Notes: generated from the letters alone by a model not told the origin. A DNA stretch of 64,000 bases from Limnobacter sp. (GCA_029866125.1 JARWZZ010000007.1:62001-126000); one strand, 5' to 3'; shown: positions 8,379-16,978, counted from the stretch's first letter. Made by a program: numbers and translations.

Positions 8379-10094
8379 CAGGCGGCTAACCAGGTTATTC
8401 CCCCCTGTGTTTTGGTAGCGTACTTCCACCTCCACGCCGCGGCGAAGTGTGCTGCCATTGCAGCCTTGCAGATTGGGGTTGCTGGAATTGGGTGTGCACA
8501 GCAGGCTGACCCCGTTGATGGTGAATCTGACACTGTTGCCTTCGCTGGTGGCGTTGGCACGCAGTACACCTTTCAAATCCATTTCGCGGTTGGAGCTGCG
8601 GAATTCAATCTCGCGAGCTTGAATAATGCCGTTGGAGAGGCGGCCTTCCACCGCAACCAACACGCCATTGGCCAGGTCTTGCGCGCTTCCATTTTCAAAG
8701 CGGGCGTTGCTGTAACTGATGTTGTTGTTGCCCAGTAAGAAAGTGCGCGCAGCGGCGTTGAAGCCGCTGACTGTGCCGCTTTGTTCCAGCTCGGAGTCTT
8801 GCATTGGGGACTTAATGTCCACTTGGCTGGCCAGTACCACGCCGTTTTCGACTGTGCCTTTGACTTCAACAAAAACGCCGTTGCCAAGGCCGCTTAATGT
8901 ACCAAAGCCTGCCGCATTCACACGGGTGTTGCGCACGGAAAAATCGGCGTTGCTGACGTAATTGGTAATTGATCCTTTGAGTTCAATAGCGGTAAGGCTG
9001 GGGTCGTTCACTCGCAGCTCTGTGGCGCTTAGTACTTGGGTAGAGGCGTTCAAGCTGCCCCGTACTTGCACAGATTGTCCTGCAAAGGGCTGAAACTCCA
9101 GTCTAAAACCATCTACCGTTAATCCATCCAAAACGAATGTTCGCCCTGCTGGGTTGCTGGACGTGACAACGCCAGAGAGGCGGTAGTCCTCTGAACTGTT
9201 TTGGAACTGTTCAATGCGGATTGCATTGGCAGTAAGGCTGCCGTTTTGCGGGGCTGTGCTGCTGAAGACTTTGACTTTGGCCCCGTTGCGCAGGTTGCTG
9301 CCATTGGGTGTGACGGTGGCATTGGCGGGTACAAAAACAGTTAAGTTGCCTAATATAAATTGGGTGCCTACACCTGAACTTGTATTCACTGAGGTGGTTC
9401 CACTGGCGATGCCGCTGACTTTCGTAGCAGTAATACTGGCCCCGGTTGCGGCGTTGTTGGAGGGTAACAACTCAATCCGACTCGCTTGAATGCTGGCATT
9501 TGCATTGGCGGTGGGGTTGTTGGTGTTGAGCACGCCGTGAACTTCCACCCGGTCGTTGGTGGTTAAATTTGCAATATTGCTAAAGCCTTCAAGGAATGTG
9601 ACTGGGCCCACCCCTGAGTTGGTGTTAATGACCACTCGTTGGCCCGCCACTTCCAAGCTGTTTCCGTTGGCGGGGGCGGTTACAAAGCCGACCAAATCAC
9701 TTTCCACCTTGATTTTCGAGATGGTACTGATGATGCTGCCATTGCCGTTATTGATGTTGTTCAATTCCAATTCGACACGTTGGCCCAATCCCAATGATTT
9801 GCGGGTGCCTGCGCTTGCGCCACTGTTTTCAGTGGATTCCACTTCAATGCGGTTGGCTTCGTCCAATAGTTTGTCGTCGTAGCGTATGCCATCCACAATG
9901 ACGCTGCCAAACCCAGTTACAAAGCCGGTGCCGCCAGAGCCCACGCCTGCCACCCCACCATTGCCACCACTGCCCACCGATAGGGTTCCGCTTCCGCAAG
10001 CCGCCAAAAGTGTGAGCGAGAGTGTCATTGAGATTGACATTGAGGTTTTCAACGAGCTTTTGAGCCATGTGCTAAAGCGAACGGGCTTGTTCAT
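8358..10094 (-). CDS. DUF5666-repeat lipoprotein
   Basis: 578 residues with a lipoprotein signal: positive start, hydrophobic core and lipobox LAAC with Cys33. After a Gly-rich spacer (GSGGNGGVAGVGSGGTG) come repeated beta-rich modules of about 70-90 residues, each with a V.V.G-type core and a polar turn (for example LVGFVTAPANGNSLEVAGQ and LSGVVTSSNPAGRTFVLDG), the pattern of DUF5666. The protein is probably anchored in the outer membrane facing the periplasm or cell surface. Function unknown; the fold suggests ligand or polymer binding. Its ATG overlaps the stop of the DUF6502 gene (ATGA), so the two are co-translated. Confidence 0.82.
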   Translation of the reverse strand: MNKPVRFSTWLKSSLKTSMSISMTLSLTLLAACGSGTLSVGSGGNGGVAGVGSGGTGFVTGFGSVIVDGIRYDDKLLDEANRIEVESTENSGASAGTRKSLGLGQRVELELNNINNGNGSIISTISKIKVESDLVGFVTAPANGNSLEVAGQRVVINTNSGVGPVTFLEGFSNIANLTTNDRVEVHGVLNTNNPTANANASIQASRIELLPSNNAATGASITATKVSGIASGTTSVNTSSGVGTQFILGNLTVFVPANATVTPNGSNLRNGAKVKVFSSTAPQNGSLTANAIRIEQFQNSSEDYRLSGVVTSSNPAGRTFVLDGLTVDGFRLEFQPFAGQSVQVRGSLNASTQVLSATELRVNDPSLTAIELKGSITNYVSNADFSVRNTRVNAAGFGTLSGLGNGVFVEVKGTVENGVVLASQVDIKSPMQDSELEQSGTVSGFNAAARTFLLGNNNISYSNARFENGSAQDLANGVLVAVEGRLSNGIIQAREIEFRSSNREMDLKGVLRANATSEGNSVRFTINGVSLLCTPNSSNPNLQGCNGSTLRRGVEVEVRYQNTGGNNLVSRLKVDNQR

Positions 10095-10915
10095 AGTTCA
10101 GTGTCCTTGTTCATATCGGGCTGCTCGGGTTCAGCATAAAAATAAACCCCGAAGCGTAACCTGTAATTGGCGTCGGCTTTGTCTTTGTCCTGGTCGCTCA
10201 GTTCAGTCGCTTGCAGCGCGAATTTTTGAAAGGTGTCTTTCCATAGCTCCACCGCGCTGTGATGCAATGTTTTGGCGGATTGCTCGGTCATTTCATCTGC
10301 AAAAACACTGTGTTCCAGAAAACGGGATTTCTTTGCACTGAGGTTGCTGGCCCCGGCCGCAATGTGGTCACGCACGTTGTCGCTGTACAAAGCAAACACA
10401 TCTTTTTCGCTGTCGCCGGGTACGAAAGCTTCCATGCTGAGGCAAATGTAGTCGCCCTCGGTTTTGACTGCTCCGAGTTGGATCATGGAGTCCAAGAATG
10501 TGCGGGGGTGTATGTCCCGGGTGATTTGTTGAATCAGCGATTCGAAACTGGGCGCTGGGCCCGATTTAGGTAGCTTCAGCGGTTTGCCGTCTGCATCGCT
10601 GTACTCGGGAGAAATGGACCAGCGCGTGAAGGCTTGCGCAATTACAGAAAGGGGCTTGGTGCCGCTGTGAGGCCTTTTTTCGCCCCAAGCCCGCAGGTCT
10701 TTGCGGTGCACACCCGATAAAACAGACAATGCTGAGTCGGTGATTTTGCTGCCTTTTTCCATTAAGGCGCGCTCTGCAGCCAAAACAAAATTGGCTTTCA
10801 GCGCCTTGGCGAAGGCGGGGTAATTGATGCCTTCTTGAATCAGCAGTTGAATCAGTGGCTCGGTTGCGGAAAGGGCCGCGTCCAGCAAAAGATCTGCACG
10901 TGATTCGTCTGACAT
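10091..10915 (-). CDS. DUF6502 family protein
   Basis: 274 residues, soluble, no signal peptide. The N-terminal part has LLIQEGINYPAFAKALKANF and ITDSALSVLSGVHRKDLRAW, a helix-turn-helix-like arrangement typical of DUF6502, followed by an alpha-helical C-terminal half. The pairing of this family with a downstream DUF5666 lipoprotein recurs in betaproteobacteria, from memory. The HTH-like N-terminus suggests a regulator, possibly of the lipoprotein gene, but this is inference. ATG at 10915; the final codons overlap the start of the DUF5666 gene by four bases. Confidence 0.75.
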   Translation of the reverse strand: MSDESRADLLLDAALSATEPLIQLLIQEGINYPAFAKALKANFVLAAERALMEKGSKITDSALSVLSGVHRKDLRAWGEKRPHSGTKPLSVIAQAFTRWSISPEYSDADGKPLKLPKSGPAPSFESLIQQITRDIHPRTFLDSMIQLGAVKTEGDYICLSMEAFVPGDSEKDVFALYSDNVRDHIAAGASNLSAKKSRFLEHSVFADEMTEQSAKTLHHSAVELWKDTFQKFALQATELSDQDKDKADANYRLRFGVYFYAEPEQPDMNKDTEL

Positions 10916-11001
10916 GGGAACTTCAAATCGGGTTGAGAAGCCACATTATGAGCAATTACGGGAAAGGACTCAAGGGAAACTTTCCCATTAAATTCAAATT
11001 G

Positions 11002-11619
11002 TTATTTTGAAAGCCTTTGAATTTCTTGATGCAGTTGCTTAAGCTCACTTGCGGCTTTGCTTTTGGGGGCATATTCAATCACGCCCAAGCCCAGCCCGAT
11101 GGACAGGACGAAGTCGTTGCGCTCGTGAATAATGGTGTTGCAGACGGGCGCTTCTTTTTTCAGGGTGTGCAACACCATTTCGGCCGTTTTGCTGGTTACC
11201 GATGCACCGTTGATAACCCATACCACTTTGTTGCCGATTTCTTTGGCCCAATCCAAAGTGAGGCTGCCGCTGTGCAGGTCAAAAGGGCTTGCGCGGGTGG
11301 GAATGATGACCAAGTCGGCATACTGTAGGGATTTACGTACCCACTTTTTCTGCACGGGTGGGAAGTCCACCCAAACATGGGTGTAGCCGTCGTCCTCGAG
11401 TTCTGAGAGGGTCATCAGTAAACTGTCGGGCTCAACCGTGAGTACTTTGGGTTCTGGGGATTGGCGAACAGACTTCCAGAATATGCTGGAGCCTTGGGGA
11501 TCCAAATCCAGAACAGCGACTTTGGAATGCTTGTTTTGGCATTCCAATGCGGCCAGGTTGACAGTGAGTGTGGATTTTCCGGTGCCGCCTTTTTGGCTGC
11601 TGACAATAAAGACTTTCAT
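11002..11619 (-). CDS. ParA/MinD-family ATPase
   Basis: 205 residues, a short ParA-like deviant Walker ATPase. KGGTGKSTLTVN near residue 10 is the deviant Walker A motif with the signature first lysine, VAVLDLDPQGSS is switch I and VWVDFPP is the Walker B strand. Such ATPases position plasmids, chromosomes or protein clusters on the nucleoid or membrane. No ParB, replication gene or centromere-like repeats adjoin, so a cargo-positioning role is more likely than plasmid partition. It is divergent from regB and transcribed toward the DUF6502 gene, 86 bp away. Confidence 0.88.
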   Translation of the reverse strand: MKVFIVSSQKGGTGKSTLTVNLAALECQNKHSKVAVLDLDPQGSSIFWKSVRQSPEPKVLTVEPDSLLMTLSELEDDGYTHVWVDFPPVQKKWVRKSLQYADLVIIPTRASPFDLHSGSLTLDWAKEIGNKVVWVINGASVTSKTAEMVLHTLKKEAPVCNTIIHERNDFVLSIGLGLGVIEYAPKSKAASELKQLHQEIQRLSK

Positions 11620-11891
11620 AATTACATTTATTAATAGGTGCCCACATTATGAAACGCGACCTATCGGAATTTGATGACAAACAGATAGTGATTTGTGAAC
11701 TGTTACAAAAATGTAACATGTGGGAGGAAAGGTGAATTTTTCCATGCTGGGGATTTTTTCATGAAACCGATGCGACCAATCGTCGCAGGTGCATCGGCGT
11801 TAGGGCCGGTACAATACTTGGTGTTGAGTAAGGCAAGCTGTGGCTGTCTTTGACTGAATAAATTGTTGAACAAAAACCGTATACCTAGCCT
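11620..11891. promoter_or_regulatory. Divergent parA-like/regB control region with a perfect inverted repeat
   Basis: TGTTACA (11701-11707), AAAA, then TGTAACA (11712-11718) is a perfect 7-4-7 inverted repeat, not followed by a T-run and so more like an operator than a terminator. It sits about 82 bp before the ParA-like start and 174 bp before regB. Nothing coding was seen in this stretch. Confidence 0.5.
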
Positions 11892-13322
11892 TTGAACCTG
11901 AACTTCAAATCCAATCCAAGTCATTTGACTGAACGCCGGGCCCAGTTGCGCACTGTGCTGTGGATGCGCTTGTTTGCCGTGGGTACTTTGTGTGGCTTGC
12001 TGGGCTTGGCCCATGGTGGGGACGTGGTGCGTTTGCCTTGGCCCACGCTGTTGTTTGTGCTGGGTATGCTGCTGTTATTGAATATTCTGGCTTGGCTGAG
12101 GCTACGCGGTGGGGTATTCGGGCTGAAGCAAGCAGGGGCACACCACGTCGGATCCCACCATGTTGGCCCTTACGAGGTGGGCGCTCAAATTTTCGCGGAC
12201 CTTTTCGGGTTTTCGGTGCTGTTGTATTACACCGGCGGCGCAACCAATCCGTTTGTGATGTTCTACCTACCCTTGCTGGGTTTGGCTGCTGCCTTGTTGC
12301 CTTGGGGGCAGGTGTTGGCGCTGGCTGGTTTTTCAATTGTGGCTTATTCGGTGTTGATGCTGGAGTACATTCCCTTGGTGTTGGCTAAACCTCAAAATGC
12401 AATTGAGCTGCATTTGCTGGGCATGTGGGTCAATTTTTTGGTGAGTGTGGCCATTTTGGTGGGTTTTGTAGCGCGACTGAGCAATGGCATTCGCCAGCGT
12501 GACCAAGACTTGAACACTGCACAAACCCGATTAAGCCGTGATGCGCGTATGGCGGCATTGGGCAATCAGTCCGCCAGTTTGGCCCATGAATTGGGGACTC
12601 CATTGAGCACTGCCAAAATTATTTTGTCAGATTGGATGGACAACCCCGGTGGGTTGGATGCCACTGCTTTGCAGCGTGATGCCCAGGTTTTGCAAGAGCA
12701 GTTGAGCCGGATGGAGGGTTGTTTGATTCGCCTTCGAGGTTCGCTGGACCTTGAGGGTGATGAGGGCAGTTTAAAACCGTTGATTGTGAAAGCATGGCTG
12801 AACGATTGGTTGGCCGCATGGCGAAATAGAAACCCCCAGGCCACGCTGGTGTGCACTGTTACAGTTGCGGATTCGCTTCGGGCCAGTGCGCAGTGGGATT
12901 CCGCGGAGCTGGTGCTCAATGGGCTGTTTGAGAATGCTTTGCAAGCCTATGAAAGGGCTTTGGATAGGGGTGGTGCAGGTCAGCCTTGTTTGGAGCGATG
13001 TATTTATTTAAGTGTCCGGTATCTTGAAAATACTTTGGAATTTGTGGTTGAAGACAAAGCGGGTGGTTTTGACAAAGACCTGATGAGCAGGCTGGGGCGA
13101 GAACCTTTGGGCACGGCGAATTCGCCTAAAAATACCCAATCAGAAAACCGCCGTGGTATGGGGCTTTTTTTGGCTGTGGGCCTAATTGAGAGGGTAGGTG
13201 GCCTGATGCAGTTTTCCCAGGTGTTGGATAAGGGTGACATGGTTGACCCACGGGTTGTTGATAACCCGGTGGTGGGTGCCCGAGTCGATTTTTCCATGCC
13301 CCTGCGTGAGGTGGTTCAGTGA
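11892..13322 (+). CDS. regB: RegB/PrrB-type redox sensor histidine kinase
   Basis: Membrane histidine kinase of about 476 residues. Six hydrophobic helices occupy residues 20-200, with the RegB-specific quinone-site heptapeptide GGATNPF at 115-121. The H-box ASLAHELGTPLSTAK has the phosphoacceptor His232, and Cys277 lies 45 residues later in a place comparable to the redox-active cysteine of Rhodobacter RegB. N-box LVLNGLFENALQAY and the GMGL G-box follow. Family members sense ubiquinone pool and oxygen and phosphorylate RegA. Start is a TTG at 11892 with a weak ribosome-binding site, so a few residues may differ. The stop overlaps the RegA start. Confidence 0.88.
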   Translation: MNLNFKSNPSHLTERRAQLRTVLWMRLFAVGTLCGLLGLAHGGDVVRLPWPTLLFVLGMLLLLNILAWLRLRGGVFGLKQAGAHHVGSHHVGPYEVGAQIFADLFGFSVLLYYTGGATNPFVMFYLPLLGLAAALLPWGQVLALAGFSIVAYSVLMLEYIPLVLAKPQNAIELHLLGMWVNFLVSVAILVGFVARLSNGIRQRDQDLNTAQTRLSRDARMAALGNQSASLAHELGTPLSTAKIILSDWMDNPGGLDATALQRDAQVLQEQLSRMEGCLIRLRGSLDLEGDEGSLKPLIVKAWLNDWLAAWRNRNPQATLVCTVTVADSLRASAQWDSAELVLNGLFENALQAYERALDRGGAGQPCLERCIYLSVRYLENTLEFVVEDKAGGFDKDLMSRLGREPLGTANSPKNTQSENRRGMGLFLAVGLIERVGGLMQFSQVLDKGDMVDPRVVDNPVVGARVDFSMPLREVVQ

Positions 13323-13846
13323 ACAGGAAAATTCTGATTCTGGATGACGATGCCGTGTTTGCTTCGGCGCTGATGAGGTCTTTGCTGAGGCGGGGAATTG
13401 AGTCAGTGCATGCAAGCAGTGTTGAGCAAGCCTTACCTCTATTGGGCGGGGTTACAGATGCTGTGGTGGACTTGAATTTGGGTGCTGTGTCCGGTTTGCA
13501 CTTCATACCTGAGTTACGTAAACAGCGGCCGTCAGCCAATATATTGGTGTTGACTGGGTACGCCAGCATCGCTTCCACGGTGCAGGCTATCAAATTGGGG
13601 GCTGACAATTATTTGGCCAAGCCTGCTGACACAAGCGCGATTTTAAAGGCGCTTGATCAGGACGCAGCAGAGTCTGCGATGCAGGATGAACATTCAGAAG
13701 TGATGTCTGTGCCGCGCATGGAATGGGAACATATTCAGAGGGTATTGGCTGAGAATGAAGGCAATGTGTCCGCCACGGCGCGCGCATTGAACATGCATCG
13801 GCGCACGTTGCAGCGTAAGTTATTTAAAAAACCAGTAGGCAAATAG
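13319..13846 (+). CDS. regA: RegA/PrrA-type response regulator
   Basis: 175 residues: receiver domain with phospho-Asp51 (DAVVDLNLG) and acidic pocket LDDD at residues 8-11, then a linker and the short Fis-like DNA-binding domain GNVSATARALNMHRRTLQRKL, which is near-invariant in RegA proteins. It acts with the upstream RegB to control energy metabolism in response to redox state. The GTG start overlaps the regB stop (GTGA at 13319-13322), so stoichiometric coupling is expected. The next gene, a copper chaperone for terminal oxidase assembly, is a logical RegA target, although no site was identified. Confidence 0.93.
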   Translation: MNRKILILDDDAVFASALMRSLLRRGIESVHASSVEQALPLLGGVTDAVVDLNLGAVSGLHFIPELRKQRPSANILVLTGYASIASTVQAIKLGADNYLAKPADTSAILKALDQDAAESAMQDEHSEVMSVPRMEWEHIQRVLAENEGNVSATARALNMHRRTLQRKLFKKPVGK

Positions 13847-13882
13847 TTTGTTGAACTTGATTGATCAAAGTGGGAGTTGTTG

Positions 13883-14458
13883 ATGAACTTGTTGAAGTTG
13901 AAAGGTAATTTGTTTGGCCCATTCGTTGGCCCATTCTTTGGTCTATTACTGGGTGTTGTGGTGCTGGGCATGGCGGGATGCTCCAAGCATGAGGACCAAA
14001 GCGCCGCCAAAGCCGTGGAGGTGGTGTCCTCACCAGCGGATGCTGCATTGAAGGTGGTCAATGCGTGGGCTAGGCCCACTGTGGCTGAGCAAATGGCAAC
14101 GGGCGCTTACATGAAAATCACTTCCAACAAGGATGGCATGATTGTTGGGGTCACTTCGCCTGTTGCAGAGGTGGCAGAAATCCATGAAATGAAAATGGAA
14201 GGGGATGTAATGCGCATGCGGGCATTGGAAAGTATACCTGTCAAAGCAGGCTCAACCATTGAGCTTGCACCGGGTGGTTACCATGTGATGTTAATGGGCC
14301 TTAATCAAGCTGTAAATGAGGGTAAAGCATTTGAAATCAAGGTACAGTTTGTGGGTTCGGATGGGGGTAAATCTGAAATCCCGGTGAGTGTGATTCCCGG
14401 TAAAGGCCCCGCTTCTGGGGAAAAAAGTGGCACGCACAGCGACCCACACAAGCACTGA
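13883..14458 (+). CDS. PCu(A)C-type periplasmic copper chaperone lipoprotein
   Basis: 191 residues, exported by a lipoprotein-type signal peptide (LGMAGC, Cys33). The mature domain carries the PCu(A)C copper site pattern: EIHEMKM, MRM and later YHVMLM supply His and Met ligands for Cu(I). These chaperones deliver copper to the CuA centre of cytochrome oxidase or to cbb3 oxidase. A His-rich tail (HSDPHKH) is present. Start ATG 13883 has GGGAG at 13872-13876. Lying 36 bp behind regA, it is probably in the same transcript. Confidence 0.9.
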   Translation: MNLLKLKGNLFGPFVGPFFGLLLGVVVLGMAGCSKHEDQSAAKAVEVVSSPADAALKVVNAWARPTVAEQMATGAYMKITSNKDGMIVGVTSPVAEVAEIHEMKMEGDVMRMRALESIPVKAGSTIELAPGGYHVMLMGLNQAVNEGKAFEIKVQFVGSDGGKSEIPVSVIPGKGPASGEKSGTHSDPHKH

Positions 14459-14480
14459 TTTGAACTGATTTGACCCAATC

Positions 14481-14494
14481 TGCGACAGATCGCA
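14481..14494. promoter_or_regulatory. Candidate enhancer-type inverted repeat
   Basis: TGCGACAGATCGCA is an inverted repeat (TGCGA, four bases, TCGCA) lying about 115 bp upstream of the sigma-54 promoter match. The spacing is what an upstream activating site for a sigma-54 activator such as AcoR would have. The activator is not in the window. Confidence 0.4.
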
Positions 14495-14608
14495 ACAGAT
14501 GTGTACCTCGTTCGGTCTGTGATTTTGATTTGATACGGAATTCGGCAACTGTTTGCCGGATGAGTTTGGGTTTTGCAAGGCTTTGTTGCTTCAGCTCCTT
14601 TTTAAATG

Positions 14609-14625
14609 CTGGCATGTTCATTGCA
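14609..14625 (+). promoter_or_regulatory. Sigma-54 (-24/-12) promoter
   Basis: CTGGCATGTTCATTGCA matches the sigma-54 consensus TGGCACG-N4-TTGCA with one mismatch in the -24 box and exact spacing: TGGCATG at 14610-14616, TTCA, then TTGCA at 14621-14625. It lies about 50 bp before the aldehyde dehydrogenase start. Aldehyde dehydrogenases of the ExaC/AcoD type are known to be under sigma-54 and AcoR-like activators, which agrees. Confidence 0.75.
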
Positions 14626-14674
14626 CAGTGTGCTTTTGTAGCACCACACGATGGATTAAAAAGGAGAAGACAAT

Positions 14675-16195
14675 ATGAATATGATTGACGAACAAAAGCT
14701 GGGCGTGAAGTTTCCGTTCAAAGCGCAATATGACAACTTCATTGGTGGCCAATGGCTTGCCCCGAAAAGCGGCCAGTACTTTGACAACATTACACCAGTG
14801 ACCGGCCAGTTACTGTGCAAAGTAGCCCGCTCACAAGCGGAAGACATCGAAGCTGCACTGGATGCAGCCCACGCCGCCAAAGACGCATGGGCCAAACGCT
14901 CACCCACAGAACGTTCGCAGATCCTGAACAAGATTGCAGACCGAATGGAAGAAAACCTGCGCCTGATCGCGGTTGCGGAAACATTGGACAATGGCAAACC
15001 GTTACGCGAAACCATGGCTGCCGACATTCCTTTGGCGATTGACCACTTTCGCTATTTTGCGTCGTGCATTCGCAGTGAAGAAGGCAGTATTTGCGAAATT
15101 GATCACCAAACTTATGCTTACCATTTCAACGAACCATTGGGTGTTGTGGGCCAAATTATTCCTTGGAACTTCCCGATTTTGATGGCCGCATGGAAACTGG
15201 CCCCTGCGCTGGCCGCAGGTAACTGCGTGGTGTTGAAGCCTGCGGAGCAAACCCCAGCCTCGCTGCTGGTGGTGATGGACCTGATTGCAGACTTGTTGCC
15301 ACCCGGTGTGTTGAACATTGTCAACGGTTTTGGTTTGGAAGCGGGCAAACCACTGGCATCCAACCCACGTATCGCGAAAATTGCGTTTACTGGTGAAACC
15401 TCGACAGGTCGCTTGATCATGTCTTATGCAGCGCAAAACCTGATTCCGGTTACGCTGGAGCTGGGTGGTAAATCACCCAATATTTTCTTCTCCGATATCA
15501 TGGATGCAGACGATGCCTTCTTTGATAAAACGCTGGAAGGTTTTGCGATGTTTGCATTGAACCAAGGTGAGGTGTGCACATGTCCATCACGCGCTTTGAT
15601 TCAGGAAGATATTTACGACGACTTCATTGCACGCGCAATCGAGCGTGTTGGCAAAATCAAAATGGGCAACCCACTGGATGAGTCCACCATGATTGGTGCT
15701 CAGGCTTCGTCTGAGCAAATGGAAAAAATTCTGAGCTACATCTCTTTGGGCAAGCAAGAAGGCGCTGAGTGCCTGATCGGTGGTGAGCAGAACATGCAGA
15801 CTGGCGATTTGGCCGGTGGTTATTATGTGAAGCCAACTGTATTCAAGGGCCACAACAAAATGCGCATTTTCCAAGAAGAAATTTTTGGACCGGTATTGTC
15901 TGTGACCACCTTTAAAGACGAAGCAGAAGCGCTACAAATCGCTAACGACACGCTGTATGGTTTGGGCGCTGGGGTGTGGAGCCGTGATGGCGCGCGTGCA
16001 TTCCGCATGGGTCGTGCAATTCAGGCTGGCCGTGTATGGACCAACTGTTACCACCTGTACCCAGCACATGCTGCGTTTGGCGGTTACAAGCAGTCTGGTA
16101 TTGGACGCGAAAACCACAAGATGATGTTGCACCATTACCAGCAAACGAAGAACCTGTTGGTGAGTTACAACCCGAATCCGATGGGATTCTTCTAA
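14675..16195 (+). CDS. NAD-dependent aldehyde dehydrogenase (ExaC/AcoD type)
   Basis: 506 residues. Oxidises acetaldehyde or other short aldehydes to acids in the cytoplasm. The NAD-binding [22 protein letters not shown], general-base Glu region [11 protein letters not shown] and nucleophilic Cys in [11 protein letters not shown] are all present, and length matches the ExaC/AcoD group. AAGGAG eight bases before the ATG gives a strong ribosome-binding site. It is preceded by a sigma-54 promoter match and followed by a DUF779 gene, the standard companion of this dehydrogenase class. In many bacteria it serves ethanol or acetoin catabolism; the neighbouring formaldehyde genes make general aldehyde oxidation plausible. 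Confidence 0.92.
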   Translation: MNMIDEQKLGVKFPFKAQYDNFIGGQWLAPKSGQYFDNITPVTGQLLCKVARSQAEDIEAALDAAHAAKDAWAKRSPTERSQILNKIADRMEENLRLIAVAETLDNGKPLRETMAADIPLAIDHFRYFASCIRSEEGSICEIDHQTYAYHFNEPLGVVGQIIPWNFPILMAAWKLAPALAAGNCVVLKPAEQTPASLLVVMDLIADLLPPGVLNIVNGFGLEAGKPLASNPRIAKIAFTGETSTGRLIMSYAAQNLIPVTLELGGKSPNIFFSDIMDADDAFFDKTLEGFAMFALNQGEVCTCPSRALIQEDIYDDFIARAIERVGKIKMGNPLDESTMIGAQASSEQMEKILSYISLGKQEGAECLIGGEQNMQTGDLAGGYYVKPTVFKGHNKMRIFQEEIFGPVLSVTTFKDEAEALQIANDTLYGLGAGVWSRDGARAFRMGRAIQAGRVWTNCYHLYPAHAAFGGYKQSGIGRENHKMMLHHYQQTKNLLVSYNPNPMGFF

Positions 16196-16227
16196 ACGGT
16201 TGCCATTTGACTCGTTCATTCGATGTC

Positions 16228-16266
16228 ACCTGTGAAGGCTGAGTGATTCACCCAGTCTTCGCAGGT
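16228..16266 (+). other. Long intercistronic RNA hairpin rich in G-U pairs
   Basis: ACCTGTGAAGGCTGAGTG (16228-16245), loop ATT, then CACCCAGTCTTCGCAGGT (16249-16266) fold into an 18-step stem with two G-U wobble pairs and one A-C mismatch when read as plus-strand RNA. The minus-strand RNA would have A-C clashes at those positions, so the structure favours plus-strand transcription. There is no following T-run, so it is not a classic terminator; it may protect or attenuate the mRNA between the two cistrons. Confidence 0.6.
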
Positions 16267-16353
16267 ACCAGCCGACGTACGATTCGAAACTGTCTGCAGC
16301 CAGTTAGTTAGAAAAAGTTAGATTTATTGGAATTTGACCCTACAGGTACAAAA

Positions 16354-16731
16354 ATGACACCCACCCGCGTCAGCGTAACTGAACCCGCGCTTGAGTTGAT
16401 TACTCAACTCAAAGCGCAGCATGGCGAGGTAATTTTTCATCAAAGCGGTGGTTGCTGTGACGGCAGCGCACCCATGATGTTTCCGCGCAATGAATTTCCG
16501 CTGGGCCCGTCCGATGTGAAATTGGGTGAGATTGGTGGTGTGTCGTTTTACATGAGTAAAAGTCAATTCGCGTATTGGGAGCACACCCACCTCACGATTG
16601 ATGTGGTGAAGGGCAACGGTGGAATGTTCAGCTTAGAGCGCCCGTCTGGCTTGCGCTTCTTGACCCGCTCGCAATTGTATGATGATGAAGAATTCAAGCT
16701 ACTGCCTCCGGTTGAGGCGGTGAGTAACTAG
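16354..16731 (+). CDS. DUF779 protein, aldehyde dehydrogenase companion
   Basis: About 125 residues, soluble. Contains the family hallmark FHQSGGCCDGSAPMM with paired cysteines near residue 35, and EHTHLTIDVVKGNGGMFSLE. DUF779 genes habitually sit beside AcoD/ExaC-type aldehyde dehydrogenases; the role is unknown, but the cysteine/histidine pattern suggests metal binding. ATG 16354 has ACAGG upstream; a TTG nine codons earlier is less likely. Confidence 0.85.
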   Translation: MTPTRVSVTEPALELITQLKAQHGEVIFHQSGGCCDGSAPMMFPRNEFPLGPSDVKLGEIGGVSFYMSKSQFAYWEHTHLTIDVVKGNGGMFSLERPSGLRFLTRSQLYDDEEFKLLPPVEAVSN

Positions 16732-16838
16732 CCAAGCCGAGTTGAGTTGTATTGAGCTGACCCCAGCCCAGATTCAGGCTTGACCTGCGCGCACGTCCGC
16801 CAACTGTAGAGTGTTGTTGAGTGATTCAGGACGTTTTT

Positions 16839-16860
16839 CCGAAGTCAGGCATGACTTCGG
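16839..16860. other. Perfect 9-bp stem hairpin, no T-run
   Basis: CCGAAGTCA (16839-16847), loop GGCA, TGACTTCGG (16852-16860) form an exact stem in the 247-bp gap between DUF779 and the convergent S-formylglutathione hydrolase. Neither strand has a T-run after the stem, so intrinsic termination is unlikely. Confidence 0.6.
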
Positions 16861-16978
16861 AACCAGAAAACGACCTAACGAAACAAGACGCACGGTTGGT
16901 GGGGGTTGTTAGCGCCTCCAGCAGATGCTGTTCGCACAGTTGGCGGACGCTGTTCGCAAAGCAAGCATTGGTAGCAGA

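Noticed and set aside
11002..11619. Plasmid partition locus
   Set aside because: There is no ParB, centromere-like repeat or replication gene.
16839..16860. Intrinsic terminator
   Set aside because: Neither strand has T residues after the stem, so I list it only as a hairpin.
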